Shown one piece after another: positions 10,470 to 17,075 of a DNA stretch of 17,075 nt (its first letter is position 1; each line of letters opens with the position of its first letter). The DNA lies in assembly GCA_025201865.1 (NCBI GenBank), contig MU603170.1, positions 1 to 17,075 of the forward strand, in the 5' to 3' direction. The notes beneath the pieces are model-generated. The model saw only the letters and a program-made list of their open reading frames with translations, ran no database searches and had not been told where the DNA came from. The DNA is from Ramicandelaber brevisporus. Lineage: Eukaryota; Kickxellomycota; Ramicandelaberales; Ramicandelaberaceae. The position numbers and the translations under genes are program-made.

Positions 10470-10478
10470 TTTTATACA
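10470..10478 (-). promoter_or_regulatory. TATA-like box of the WrbA-like gene
   Basis: On the minus strand this reads GTATAAAA, a good TATA-box match, about 110 bases upstream of the ATG at 10360 and directly abutting the tetranucleotide repeat. A start site about 30 bases downstream would fall inside or just after the repeat. Confidence 0.5.
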
Positions 10479-10886
10479 TGGCGTTTAGATGTCCGGATAT
10501 CAATTGTGCCGGCAACCGTGCATTTGAAATTTGCTAATATCGCAACCGAGCCTTCGATAGATGCTGCGGAAACCACAGTCACGACTTAAGGCTACTGCAC
10601 CGAACGCGGAGCCGAGTCAGATTTTCGTGTCCGTCAAGGTGTCCACCGTATTATCCTGGTAAAACGAAAAAGATAAACACCATTGCAGTTCTGTTTTTAG
10701 CACGCTCGTGTTTAATTTGCACCTGTTGATGATCAGGCTCTTTATCTCGCGCTTCTTTGTATTCTCTCATCAATTGCTTCCCTTTAAGGTTGCATTACAA
10801 TTGGCTTAGTTATTTTTTTTTCAAAAAAGAATAACAATCATAAAATCGCATTGAATAGTTATAAATAAAGGTTTACATTAAAAGGT
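10479..10886. other. Intergenic region between the BCS1-like and WrbA-like genes
   Basis: This contains the distal promoter of the WrbA-like gene and the 3' UTR of the BCS1-like gene, both transcribed leftward. Apart from an AT-rich inverted repeat at 809-835 of the 10 kb block (10809-10835), I see no reading frame or RNA gene. Confidence 0.5.
10809..10835. repeat. AT-rich 13-bp inverted repeat
   Basis: GTTATTTTTTTTT at 10809-10821 is followed by one base and then AAAAAAGAATAAC, its reverse complement with a single mismatch. It lies 50-80 bases downstream of the BCS1-like stop codon and could form a hairpin in the 3' UTR or mark transcript end formation. Confidence 0.55.
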
Positions 10887-13208
10887 TCATACTGAGCTGT
10901 TGGTTGGCTCAGGTGTAGCAGGCGCTGTGACGGTAACAGTGGCAGTAACTACTGGGAGATCAGCTGCGACCTCTATAATTTTGGCATCAGCCTTTTCGGC
11001 TGGAGTCGATGTGGCAACAGTCTTGTCGGAGTCGCTCTCGTCGTCAGCTTCATTACCACCATCGTCATCATCGTTTTCATTATCATTATCATCTGCATCG
11101 CCATCAACTGCAGCATTCTTCTCAGATTCAGCCGACTTGGCATCATCATCACTATCACCGTTGGCGGCGGCATCGTTCTTGTCCGTATCATCATCATTGG
11201 CCGCGGCGTCGTTCTTGGCCTCTTCAGCAGCGGAATCGGATGCATCGGTATTCTTCTTTTCCACGACAGTATCAGCGACTTCATTCTCATCATCCTCGTC
11301 GTCACTGCTCAGTGGCTTGTCAATGTCGTCATCCTCACTTGGTGGTGGACCATCGCGATAGCGCTCAGCAAGCTCCTTGATACGGTTCGGAATGAGGTCA
11401 GGTTCACGGCGATACAGAACCATAGCCATCATGATCTCGCATGGTGGAATGATGCGCTCTGGAACGTGCTTCACCAGGAAGTCATCGTCCAGCTTGGCAT
11501 CATTGTCCTCCATAACTGCTCTGTACATGGTCTGAATCTGCAAGTGAGAGGCGTAGCCAAGCTCAAGGCGCAAATCCATGCGACCTGGACGAATCACGGC
11601 AGGATCCAGCACTTCGACGTGGTTGGTTGTCATGATGATGATAGTGCCCTCAGCAAGAGTGTGGCCATCGAGATTGCCCAGCAATGTTGACAGTGCGAAC
11701 TTCTCCATCATCTTGTCAAACAGTCCACCACCACCACCACCACCACCACCAGAGATGTCAACAACGGCGCCACCGTCCTCAGCGTCGCTGCCATCACCAT
11801 CACCACGGTCCGAGCTGCGACCACGCTTGCTCATCTTGGCCTTCTTCCGCATCAGCTTCTCGCGCAGCCGCTGACGCTCACGACGACGAAGCTCAATCTT
11901 TGCCTGGCGAGAATGAGTAACAGTTGACTGAGTGTCGATATCTTCAAACACAATCATCTGGCCTGCTGGAACTGATGAAAATGTGGCATTCAGCTGGGCA
12001 TCGTCAGAGATATCACGCAGATTGATGTAATACAAGTCTCGATTGAGGTGGGCAGAGATGGCATTGATCAGAGAGGTTTTGCCTGTGCCTGGCTTGCCGT
12101 GCAGCAAATATCCTCTTCTGTATGGCATACCAATGCGTGCATAGAATTCGCGATCGTTCAAAAAGGTATCCAAGTCCCCTGTGCCTGGCTTGCCGTGCAG
12201 CAAATATCCTCTTCTGTATGGCATACCAATGCGTGCATAGAATTCGCGATCGTTCAAAAAGGTATCCAAGTCCTTTCGAAGCAAATCCATTTGGCCATAA
12301 TCAAGTGCAACGGTGCCCAAACCACGAGAAGTGTGCATTGCCTGGACGCAATTCCACCAGCCACCAGAGTTGCGCTCGTATCTGGATCTAACTCTGCGTG
12401 TCTTTTGATCATCCAAATATGACTGAGTGACCGAGCGGACAAACTTTGCAACAACATCCACATCCTTTGTGCCATTCTCTTCCAGCGATTCAACGACAAT
12501 GGAGGGCAGTCTCTTCTTTGGATCCTTGCCATTGCCATTGTTGCCACCACCTCCACCACGCGATCCGTTGTTATTGTTGTTGTTACCAGATCCACCATTG
12601 TTGTTATCATCATTGTTGCCATTTGGGTTGTTTGGATCAATAAATCTGACTTGCATTTGCTGGTCGCCATGCTTGATGTAGATTGATTCGTTAGTCTGAG
12701 GAATCAATGTGAACTTCGGAGCAATATCCCGCTTATCACCCACTGCTCCTTTGCTATCTCCATCGTAGTCATCCTCCTCATTGTCACTGTCCTCATCCTG
12801 CTTTGGAACCAGTAAAAATGCACCATCTTTTAGCTTCTTGCTCTGCTCGGAAATCAACCATGACAATGCTGTATGATGAACGCAGATTGTTTGCTCATAC
12901 AGTCCATCCACAATGTGGTCAACTGTGATTGCAATTCGTGGCTTGTGTCCATTCTCTGCAAGTAGTACCTTGAGCAGTTCAAAGACAAAGGTGAGTGCTC
13001 CAACAATCAAAGTGGCCAGCGCTGAACTTGTGAACAGATCAATAGCGTAGTTGCCAGTTTTAAACCTCTCGCCAAACTGGAGTGGAAGCCAAGCCATCAG
13101 CAACATCGTGAGCTGCTGAGCCGAGAACAGGTCGGAAATTGGCTGGAAGACATTCTCGGGGAGCTCGATGCCCAGCAACTGCTCAAGCTTCGTCTTGCCG
13201 GCAGTCAT
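10887..13208 (-). CDS. BCS1-like AAA ATPase (probable mitochondrial inner membrane) with duplicated P-loop segment
   Basis: This 773-residue protein resembles the BCS1 branch of AAA ATPases; Bcs1 moves the folded Rieske iron-sulfur protein across the inner membrane. A hydrophobic segment at about 62-84 (ALATLIVGALTFVFELLKVLL) fits the single N-terminal membrane anchor, followed by a BCS1_N-like region (about 90-300) broken by an acidic patch (138-150) and an Asn/Gly-rich loop (192-228). The AAA core has Walker A GKPGTGKTS (371-379), Walker B MIVFEDID (418-425), sensor MTTNH (526-530) and RPGR (540-543). A basic Arg/Lys helix plus a nine-Gly tract is inserted between Walker B and the sensor, as in many fungal BCS1-like proteins. 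The last 150 residues are extremely Asp/Glu/Asn/Ala-rich, unlike canonical Bcs1 (about 450 residues). Residues 313-344 are repeated exactly as 345-376. It is probably a divergent paralogue rather than the Rieske chaperone itself. Confidence 0.85.
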   Translation of the reverse strand: MTAGKTKLEQLLGIELPENVFQPISDLFSAQQLTMLLMAWLPLQFGERFKTGNYAIDLFTSSALATLIVGALTFVFELLKVLLAENGHKPRIAITVDHIVDGLYEQTICVHHTALSWLISEQSKKLKDGAFLLVPKQDEDSDNEEDDYDGDSKGAVGDKRDIAPKFTLIPQTNESIYIKHGDQQMQVRFIDPNNPNGNNDDNNNGGSGNNNNNNGSRGGGGGNNGNGKDPKKRLPSIVVESLEENGTKDVDVVAKFVRSVTQSYLDDQKTRRVRSRYERNSGGWWNCVQAMHTSRGLGTVALDYGQMDLLRKDLDTFLNDREFYARIGMPYRRGYLLHGKPGTGDLDTFLNDREFYARIGMPYRRGYLLHGKPGTGKTSLINAISAHLNRDLYYINLRDISDDAQLNATFSSVPAGQMIVFEDIDTQSTVTHSRQAKIELRRRERQRLREKLMRKKAKMSKRGRSSDRGDGDGSDAEDGGAVVDISGGGGGGGGGLFDKMMEKFALSTLLGNLDGHTLAEGTIIIMTTNHVEVLDPAVIRPGRMDLRLELGYASHLQIQTMYRAVMEDNDAKLDDDFLVKHVPERIIPPCEIMMAMVLYRREPDLIPNRIKELAERYRDGPPPSEDDDIDKPLSSDDEDDENEVADTVVEKKNTDASDSAAEEAKNDAAANDDDTDKNDAAANGDSDDDAKSAESEKNAAVDGDADDNDNENDDDDGGNEADDESDSDKTVATSTPAEKADAKIIEVAADLPVVTATVTVTAPATPEPTNSSV
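11725..11751 (-). repeat. CCA microsatellite coding poly-Gly in the BCS1-like gene
   Basis: Nine CCA units on the + strand encode a nine-glycine run on the minus strand (about residues 487-495), in the insertion between Walker B and the sensor motif of the AAA domain. It is probably a flexible hinge. Confidence 0.85.
12082..12273 (-). repeat. Perfect 96-bp tandem duplication in the BCS1-like gene
   Basis: Two adjacent 96-base units, 12082-12177 and 12178-12273, are identical at every position; similarity ends at both outer edges. Each encodes 32 residues, from DLDTFLNDREF to LLHGKPGTG. The frame is preserved. Only the second protein copy continues into KTSL and so forms a full Walker A; the first ends GKPGTG-DLD and lacks the lysine. 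Zero synonymous differences imply a very recent event, gene conversion, or an assembly error. Confidence 0.97.
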
Positions 13209-13603
13209 CGTGGCTAATCTGCTCAGCTGCTAGTTATTTTTTTTGTAAAAGAAAGAAAGAAGATTATTGTGGTGTGAGCCGGAGAAACGAGAAGTCGGGT
13301 TGAGGGTTTGTTGGTCGGAGGTTGAAGGTTGAAGGGTTGAGTGTTGTGGGCTGTTTTGTTGGATTGAATTGAGAGGGCTTTGACGACTGACAAGAACCCA
13401 CCTCCTCCCCCTTTTTATCACGTCGAGAAGGCAATCCGCAGCAACCCAAAATAACAGAGAGGGAAGAGTTGCAACAGGGCCCGCGCGTTGTCGGCGTCGG
13501 CGTCGGCTACGGTGGCTTAGCATCGGGCCAATGTTCTTTGAGGTTCTGCGGAAGAATGTTGACGTGAAAAATTGGACAGGGTTACTGAAACGAAGTCATT
13601 ACC

Positions 13604-13637
<34 letters not shown>

Positions 13638-14045
13638 TGGCAACAGTAACAGCGTAGACGCGTACGAGTGCAAGCCTCATTCTTCTCGTTTTCATTCTCA
13701 CTCACATTCTGTTGAGGCTGAGGTTGAATAGGCGATCAAGTGGCCAGAGCACAACGGCTCTTTCTGAACACACAAAAAAGAGCAAATCATTCACAAAAAC
13801 TATTGACAAAAAGGTACACTGTTGAATACGCTCTGGTAACACCAACACTAACTGCCGATAACCCCTCCGCTACCTCTTCACGTTAGATACCCAGTTGGAT
13901 CATGTATTACATGCTTCTGTTTAATTCTTATCATTTTTTCAAACAAACTACAAACTATTTAAAAGCACTAGAACTCATGATCATCAGACAGCGGTATATT
14001 AACCACGATAAACTGCGATAGTGGAGATGTTGTCGCTGTTTCCGG
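13209..14045. other. Intergenic region upstream of the BCS1-like gene, including its promoter
   Basis: It runs from the BCS1-like start codon to the stop codon of the zinc-finger gene. A TATA-like TGATAAAAAG lies on the minus strand at 13411-13420, about 200 bases before the BCS1-like ATG. A T8 run and an A/G-rich tract sit at about 13234-13262 in the likely leader, and a CAG repeat at 13605. From 13732 to 14045 I see only AT-rich sequence, presumably the zinc-finger gene's 3' UTR. A 66-codon + strand frame over the CAG repeat is not convincing as a gene. Confidence 0.45.
13605..13631. repeat. (CAG)9 trinucleotide repeat
   Basis: Nine perfect CAG units, followed by CAA-CAG and a related imperfect tract to about 13651, lie about 400 bases upstream of the BCS1-like start codon. 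On the minus strand the repeat is CTG. It is in non-coding sequence as far as I can tell. Confidence 0.85.
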
Positions 14046-16091
14046 CTAATGGATATCATCATCACTGCCATAATCGCTCAGCACCAATTCATCGCCATCA
14101 TCATCATCACACTCGTTTTTATATTGACTCGTAGAGTTAATTGGCTCAATATTGCCATCAGTGATAGTGTCTAGACGAGTGATGAGAAAACCTGAAGTTT
14201 GCGTTTTAGCATAAGATAATCGCAATACAAGTGCAGGAACTGTCGATTGTTGTTTGCCTCTATGCTCCTTGCGGTGGTGCTGATCTCTAGATCCTCTGAT
14301 GAAGCTACATTGGCCGCAATCAGATATAACACACAGCCAACCTTGAACAATGTCTGGATACTGCTGCCGATATGGATGGCTAATTGCTAATGCGAGTTGC
14401 GAATTGCCAGTGTGCTGATTGATATTCGGATCACTTCCACTAACCTTAGCACTTTCTGGTAATATAGAGTTGTCAACTGATTTCTCATCCAATCCATGCT
14501 CCTGCCGTAAGTGAGTTAGAAGACATTCCGGAACTAATTGGCATTCGTGACAAATGAACACTCCAGTCGTATTATGATAACCACATCTATTAACACCAAC
14601 GTAAAAGTCATCCACATTTAAATAATGATTTGTACGCTGTCTTCTCTTGATAATTGGCTGATGCTGACTGTCATCTCCATCTTCATCATTCACACGTTTT
14701 TGTTTAATCGATGTGCTATGAGTCTTTAGAATATGCATACGAGTACAACTAACCGTTTTGCATGTAGTTTCACAATCTGGAACTGGGCATGGCCATCGTT
14801 CATCTAAAGACTGACGAATCAGAATGAAAGTGTTACCACGTACATTAATCACAACATCCAATTTGTGTTCGTGCCGATGCTTGTATAGTTGATGAGTTGA
14901 GTTGAAGAATTGTCCGCAATTCTGGTATTCACATTTCCATTGCTGCTTCGGATTTAATGCACCTACCGTCTCATTCTGGTCGATATCACCTCCATTCACA
15001 TTCTGAGCACTCAATCCATCGTGGCTATAGTCGAGCTTGCGCCAACCCACTCCATTATTACTGATTGTGATAGTGCCACTTGCTCGATCCATACGATTAA
15101 TGAAAAGGCAGCCGGTCCTCGATTTTCCATAAACAAGGCGTAGTACAAGTGCTGGGATAGTTATTAATTGTTGACCTTCATGTAATTTTTTCTTGTGATA
15201 CTCCTTATTAAGTGCTGTGTTACCACAATATCCACAGTTAGATGTAACACACAGCCAACCTTGAACAATGTCTGGATGCTGTAGATGATTTGGTTCACGA
15301 ATTGCTACTGCAAGATGAGGATTGCCAGTATGCTGGTTAGTATTGGGATCAACGCTTGCATTCACTGCACTGTCTGGCAGAGCAGAGTTGTCAACCGAAG
15401 TCTCATCGTATCCATGCTTCTGCTGTAAATGAGTGAGCAGGCACTCCGGCACCAATCTGCATTCATGACAAATGAACACTCCAGTGGTAGTATGATAGCC
15501 ACAGCGAACTCCATTTACATGAAAAGTATCCACATCAAGAAAATTTAATTTGTTCCGAGTCTGTGCTTCTAGAGGTTGTTGTTGTTGTTGTTGTTGCTTT
15601 ATAGTATCCTCATGATATCTACGTATATGAATACATGTGCCATCAATTGTTTTGAGTGTTGATGTGCAATTCGGAATAGGGCATGGCCATCGATCATCTA
15701 ACGACTGCCGAGTCAGAATGTGTTTCCTGCCAAGTATATTGAAATCTACTTGGAGTCTGTGGTCATGCTGGTGTGTTCTCAGATTGCTGACATACTTGAA
15801 ACTACGACCACATCTTGGATGTTTGCAGATTAACTGTCGCTGCTTCTTAGGAGTTATTGTGAACTGATTCTGGTCATCATCACTGTCATCGTCGTTCTCG
15901 GATTTAATGCAGTCCTCTTCGCTGTCAGCCTCCGAGTCAGACTCGACTTTGGTGTCAATGTCTGAAGTGTGTTGTTTGAGTTTGATATCAGCCGTAGAGA
16001 GACTCGGCTCGAGCTTGACTTTCACGTCAACTGCTGCTGTTGCTGCTGCTGCTGTTGTTGTTGGCTCTGTCTTGATCTTCACGGTCGACAT
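14046..16091 (-). CDS. C2H2 zinc-finger protein with eight fingers in two duplicated four-finger modules
   Basis: A 681-residue protein of a family I do not recognise. The start is the ATG at 16091; the frame stays open upstream but only from a TTG. The N terminus (1-75) has three lysines in SUMO-type contexts (IKTE, VKLE, IKSE), then an acidic stretch. Module A (about 86-338) has fingers at C89/C94/H107/H111, C137/C142/H155/H160, C208/C211/H221/H226 and C281/C286/H299/H304. Module B (about 384-642) repeats the order: C387/C392/H405/H409, C435/C440/H453/H458, C514/C517/H527/H532 and C587/C592/H605/H610. Both modules also share RWPCP, an RCGYH motif, QHTGN, PDIVQGWLC and a closing PALVLRL segment. 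The C terminus is Asp-rich. It is presumably a nuclear nucleic-acid-binding regulator, but target and role are unknown. The third and fourth fingers loosely recall the paired fingers of fungal OrsD-type proteins; I could not test that. Confidence 0.85.
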   Translation of the reverse strand: MSTVKIKTEPTTTAAAATAAVDVKVKLEPSLSTADIKLKQHTSDIDTKVESDSEADSEEDCIKSENDDDSDDDQNQFTITPKKQRQLICKHPRCGRSFKYVSNLRTHQHDHRLQVDFNILGRKHILTRQSLDDRWPCPIPNCTSTLKTIDGTCIHIRRYHEDTIKQQQQQQQPLEAQTRNKLNFLDVDTFHVNGVRCGYHTTTGVFICHECRLVPECLLTHLQQKHGYDETSVDNSALPDSAVNASVDPNTNQHTGNPHLAVAIREPNHLQHPDIVQGWLCVTSNCGYCGNTALNKEYHKKKLHEGQQLITIPALVLRLVYGKSRTGCLFINRMDRASGTITISNNGVGWRKLDYSHDGLSAQNVNGGDIDQNETVGALNPKQQWKCEYQNCGQFFNSTHQLYKHRHEHKLDVVINVRGNTFILIRQSLDERWPCPVPDCETTCKTVSCTRMHILKTHSTSIKQKRVNDEDGDDSQHQPIIKRRQRTNHYLNVDDFYVGVNRCGYHNTTGVFICHECQLVPECLLTHLRQEHGLDEKSVDNSILPESAKVSGSDPNINQHTGNSQLALAISHPYRQQYPDIVQGWLCVISDCGQCSFIRGSRDQHHRKEHRGKQQSTVPALVLRLSYAKTQTSGFLITRLDTITDGNIEPINSTSQYKNECDDDDGDELVLSDYGSDDDIH
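14166..15836 (-). repeat. Internal duplication: two four-finger modules
   Basis: Module A maps to 15078-15836 and module B to 14166-14942 on the minus strand, about 253 and 259 residues long. They agree in all 32 zinc ligands and many flanking residues, for example GVFICHEC followed by LVPECLLTHL in both. They are clearly diverged at the DNA level, so this is an old intragenic duplication. Confidence 0.85.
15574..15598 (-). repeat. GTT microsatellite coding poly-Gln in the zinc-finger gene
   Basis: A GTT run on the + strand encodes about seven consecutive glutamines (residues 166-172) between fingers 2 and 3 of module A. Module B has an unrelated Asp/Gln-containing linker at the same place, so the tract arose after the duplication. 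Confidence 0.8.
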
Positions 16092-16591
16092 GGCTGGCTG
16101 GCTGGCTGGGTAGATCTGCTGTTCTGCTCTATTCTGTTGCTGCTGCTGGTAGTGATCAATCGTCAGTCGAGTAGTAGAGATCAGAAAGAGCAAACCAGTC
16201 ACTTCGCTTCGTGGCAGCAATCAAAACAAAACAAACGCGAATAAAATCGACGAATGCAAAGCAACACTCCATGTACATAATATCAATGCAACAATCGTTC
16301 ATCATCAATGACAGTCATATGCGCAAATCTGTCCAGCTCGAGTCAAGGTTCACGGAGTAAATGATTTGGACAAACCCTGCCTAACTATCCCTAAAGATTA
16401 CAGCTCTGGCACAAACAAATATCAAGAATTCGAGATAGGATGCCGCAGCGTAGTAAACCTAGTTGAGACTATATGGTCACGCATATTCACCAGCAAGACT
16501 ACTGCTGCAGCCATCATCATCCAGCAGCACTGCAAGAATGCCTCGCTCAATGCCCTGATGCGCGCGTGATGGACACACATGGTGCTGCGCA

Positions 16592-16599
16592 TGACGTCA
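16592..16599. promoter_or_regulatory. Perfect CRE/ATF site (TGACGTCA)
   Basis: The eight-base palindrome is the consensus for CREB/ATF-type bZIP factors (Atf1 and Sko1 in yeasts). It lies about 500 bases upstream of the zinc-finger start and about 240 bases upstream of the rightward TATA-like box. Use in vivo is inference. Confidence 0.5.
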
Positions 16600-16830
16600 G
16601 CCGGCGTTGGGGGGTATATGAAGGTGGAGGGTTGGAGGGTTGGAAGGTGAGGGCGAGGATGAGCTGCGGCCGACTCGGCTCGCTCGCTCTCGCTCTCTCG
16701 CTCTCTCTGGCTTGCTTGGACTCTCAGGCGGATTCGCTCATTTAAATTGTGGCTGATTTGGGGGTGGAGGTCGATTTTGTGATTGGCCGGCTGAAAACCG
16801 GACGCTGGTCTGGATGCGCAAGTTGGTGGC

Positions 16831-16838
16831 CATAAAAG
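16831..16838 (+). promoter_or_regulatory. TATA-like box for a rightward gene
   Basis: CATAAAAG with a CCAAT box (inverted) about 45 bases upstream. A short frame of 22 codons with a hydrophobic core starts 26 bases downstream (16864) and ends at TGA 16930-16932; it could be a leader uORF or a chance frame. Confidence 0.4.
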
Positions 16839-16976
16839 CGGATCCGCTGCTGCCCACCGCCGGATGTTAAAAGCAAACAGCGCCATTCCATTCGTGCTGC
16901 TGGTGGTGGCACAGGCATCCGACGATTCCTGACTCAACTTCCGCCTGTACACCGTGTTTGTATTGTGTTTACTTTT

Positions 16977-17048
16977 CTTCTGATATAGCTTCTGCTTCTG
17001 ATATAGCTTCTACTTCTGATATTGCCTTTGCTCTTGCTCTTGCCTTTG
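16977..17048. repeat. 18-bp tandem repeats, about four units
   Basis: The unit CTTCTGATATAGCTTCTG starts at 16977, recurs with one change at 16995, then more degenerate at 17013 and 17031. Reading TCT-GAT-ATA-GCT gives an open Ser-Asp-Ile-Ala frame to the window end, but it has no ATG in the window, so coding status is unresolved. Confidence 0.7.
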
Positions 17049-17075
17049 TTACTGTCATTTGTTTGCCGCCTTCCC

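Larger units (their letters stand above)
16092..17075. promoter_or_regulatory. Probable divergent promoter region at the right edge
   Basis: The stretch separates the leftward zinc-finger gene from whatever lies beyond the window. A perfect palindromic CRE (TGACGTCA) is at 16592-16599, a CT-rich tract (CTCGCTCGCTCTCGCTC and so on) at about 16678-16710, an inverted CCAAT box (ATTGG) at 16782-16786, and a TATA-like CATAAAAG at 16831-16838. This order suggests a rightward promoter with a start site near 16860. A 22-codon frame (16864-16932) and a pyrimidine-rich tail follow, so any rightward coding sequence probably begins outside the window or after an intron. Longer antisense frames here lack ATG starts and look spurious. 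Confidence 0.45.

Noticed and set aside
12082-12273. Intron explanation for the 96-bp duplication
   Set aside because: Removing exactly one unit needs AG followed by GT (or a good GC donor) at the same phase in the repeat. No AGGT is present, and the only AG-GC site has a poor donor context.
13531-13731. 66-codon plus-strand frame containing poly-Ser
   Set aside because: Its length comes mainly from the CAG repeat, the rest has no recognisable motif, and it lies in the upstream region of the BCS1-like gene.
16092-16220. Upstream start of the zinc-finger protein (43 extra residues)
   Set aside because: That frame opens with TTG and adds a Gln-rich stretch. The ATG at 16091 is the first standard start.
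16422-16952. 176-codon minus-strand frame
   Set aside because: It opens with GTG, is low-complexity (Arg/Glu/Ser from a CT-rich tract), and overlies promoter-like elements. No domain is recognisable.

Overview
This is eukaryotic nuclear DNA, most likely from a fungus outside the well-studied ascomycete and basidiomycete groups. The evidence is a TOR kinase gene with one short intron that has a GTATGT donor and a CTAAC branch site, a fungal-style BCS1-like AAA ATPase, a WrbA/Pst2-type flavoprotein, long nearly intronless reading frames, and many simple-sequence repeats inside coding sequence. The fungal assignment is inference; another intron-poor unicellular eukaryote is possible. I saw no bacterial operon signals, tRNA or rRNA genes, transposons or CRISPR arrays.

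Layout. Bases 1-533 are the 5' flank of a TOR gene and contain CCAAT motifs. The TOR gene (534-9515, + strand) has a 90-nt first exon, a 189-nt intron and an 8.7-kb second exon, giving about 2930 residues. It converges on a WrbA-like quinone oxidoreductase gene (9683-10360, - strand), with only 167 bases between the stop codons. That gene has a TATA box and a TTCG tetranucleotide repeat in its leader. Next on the - strand is a BCS1-like AAA ATPase (10887-13208), which carries a perfect 96-bp in-frame tandem duplication over its Walker A motif. An 837-base gap with a CAG repeat follows. A protein with eight C2H2 zinc fingers, built from two copies of one four-finger module (14046-16091, - strand), comes next. 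Bases 16092-17075 look like a promoter region, probably shared with a rightward gene beyond the window: a perfect CRE (TGACGTCA), an inverted CCAAT box, a TATA-like box, a G-rich tract and 18-bp repeats.

The four genes do not form an evident pathway. TOR is a central growth regulator, the flavoprotein a redox enzyme, the BCS1-like protein probably a mitochondrial inner-membrane ATPase, and the zinc-finger protein a candidate nuclear regulator.

The most interesting points: (1) the TOR protein keeps its catalytic motifs, but its FRB domain has lost nearly all the signature residues of the FKBP12-rapamycin surface, and the two redox-active FATC cysteines are both alanine, so it is predicted to be rapamycin-insensitive and to lack the FATC redox switch; (2) the 96-bp duplication in the BCS1-like gene creates a second P-loop with no catalytic lysine; (3) the zinc-finger protein is an internally duplicated family I do not recognise, with SUMO-type motifs at its N terminus.
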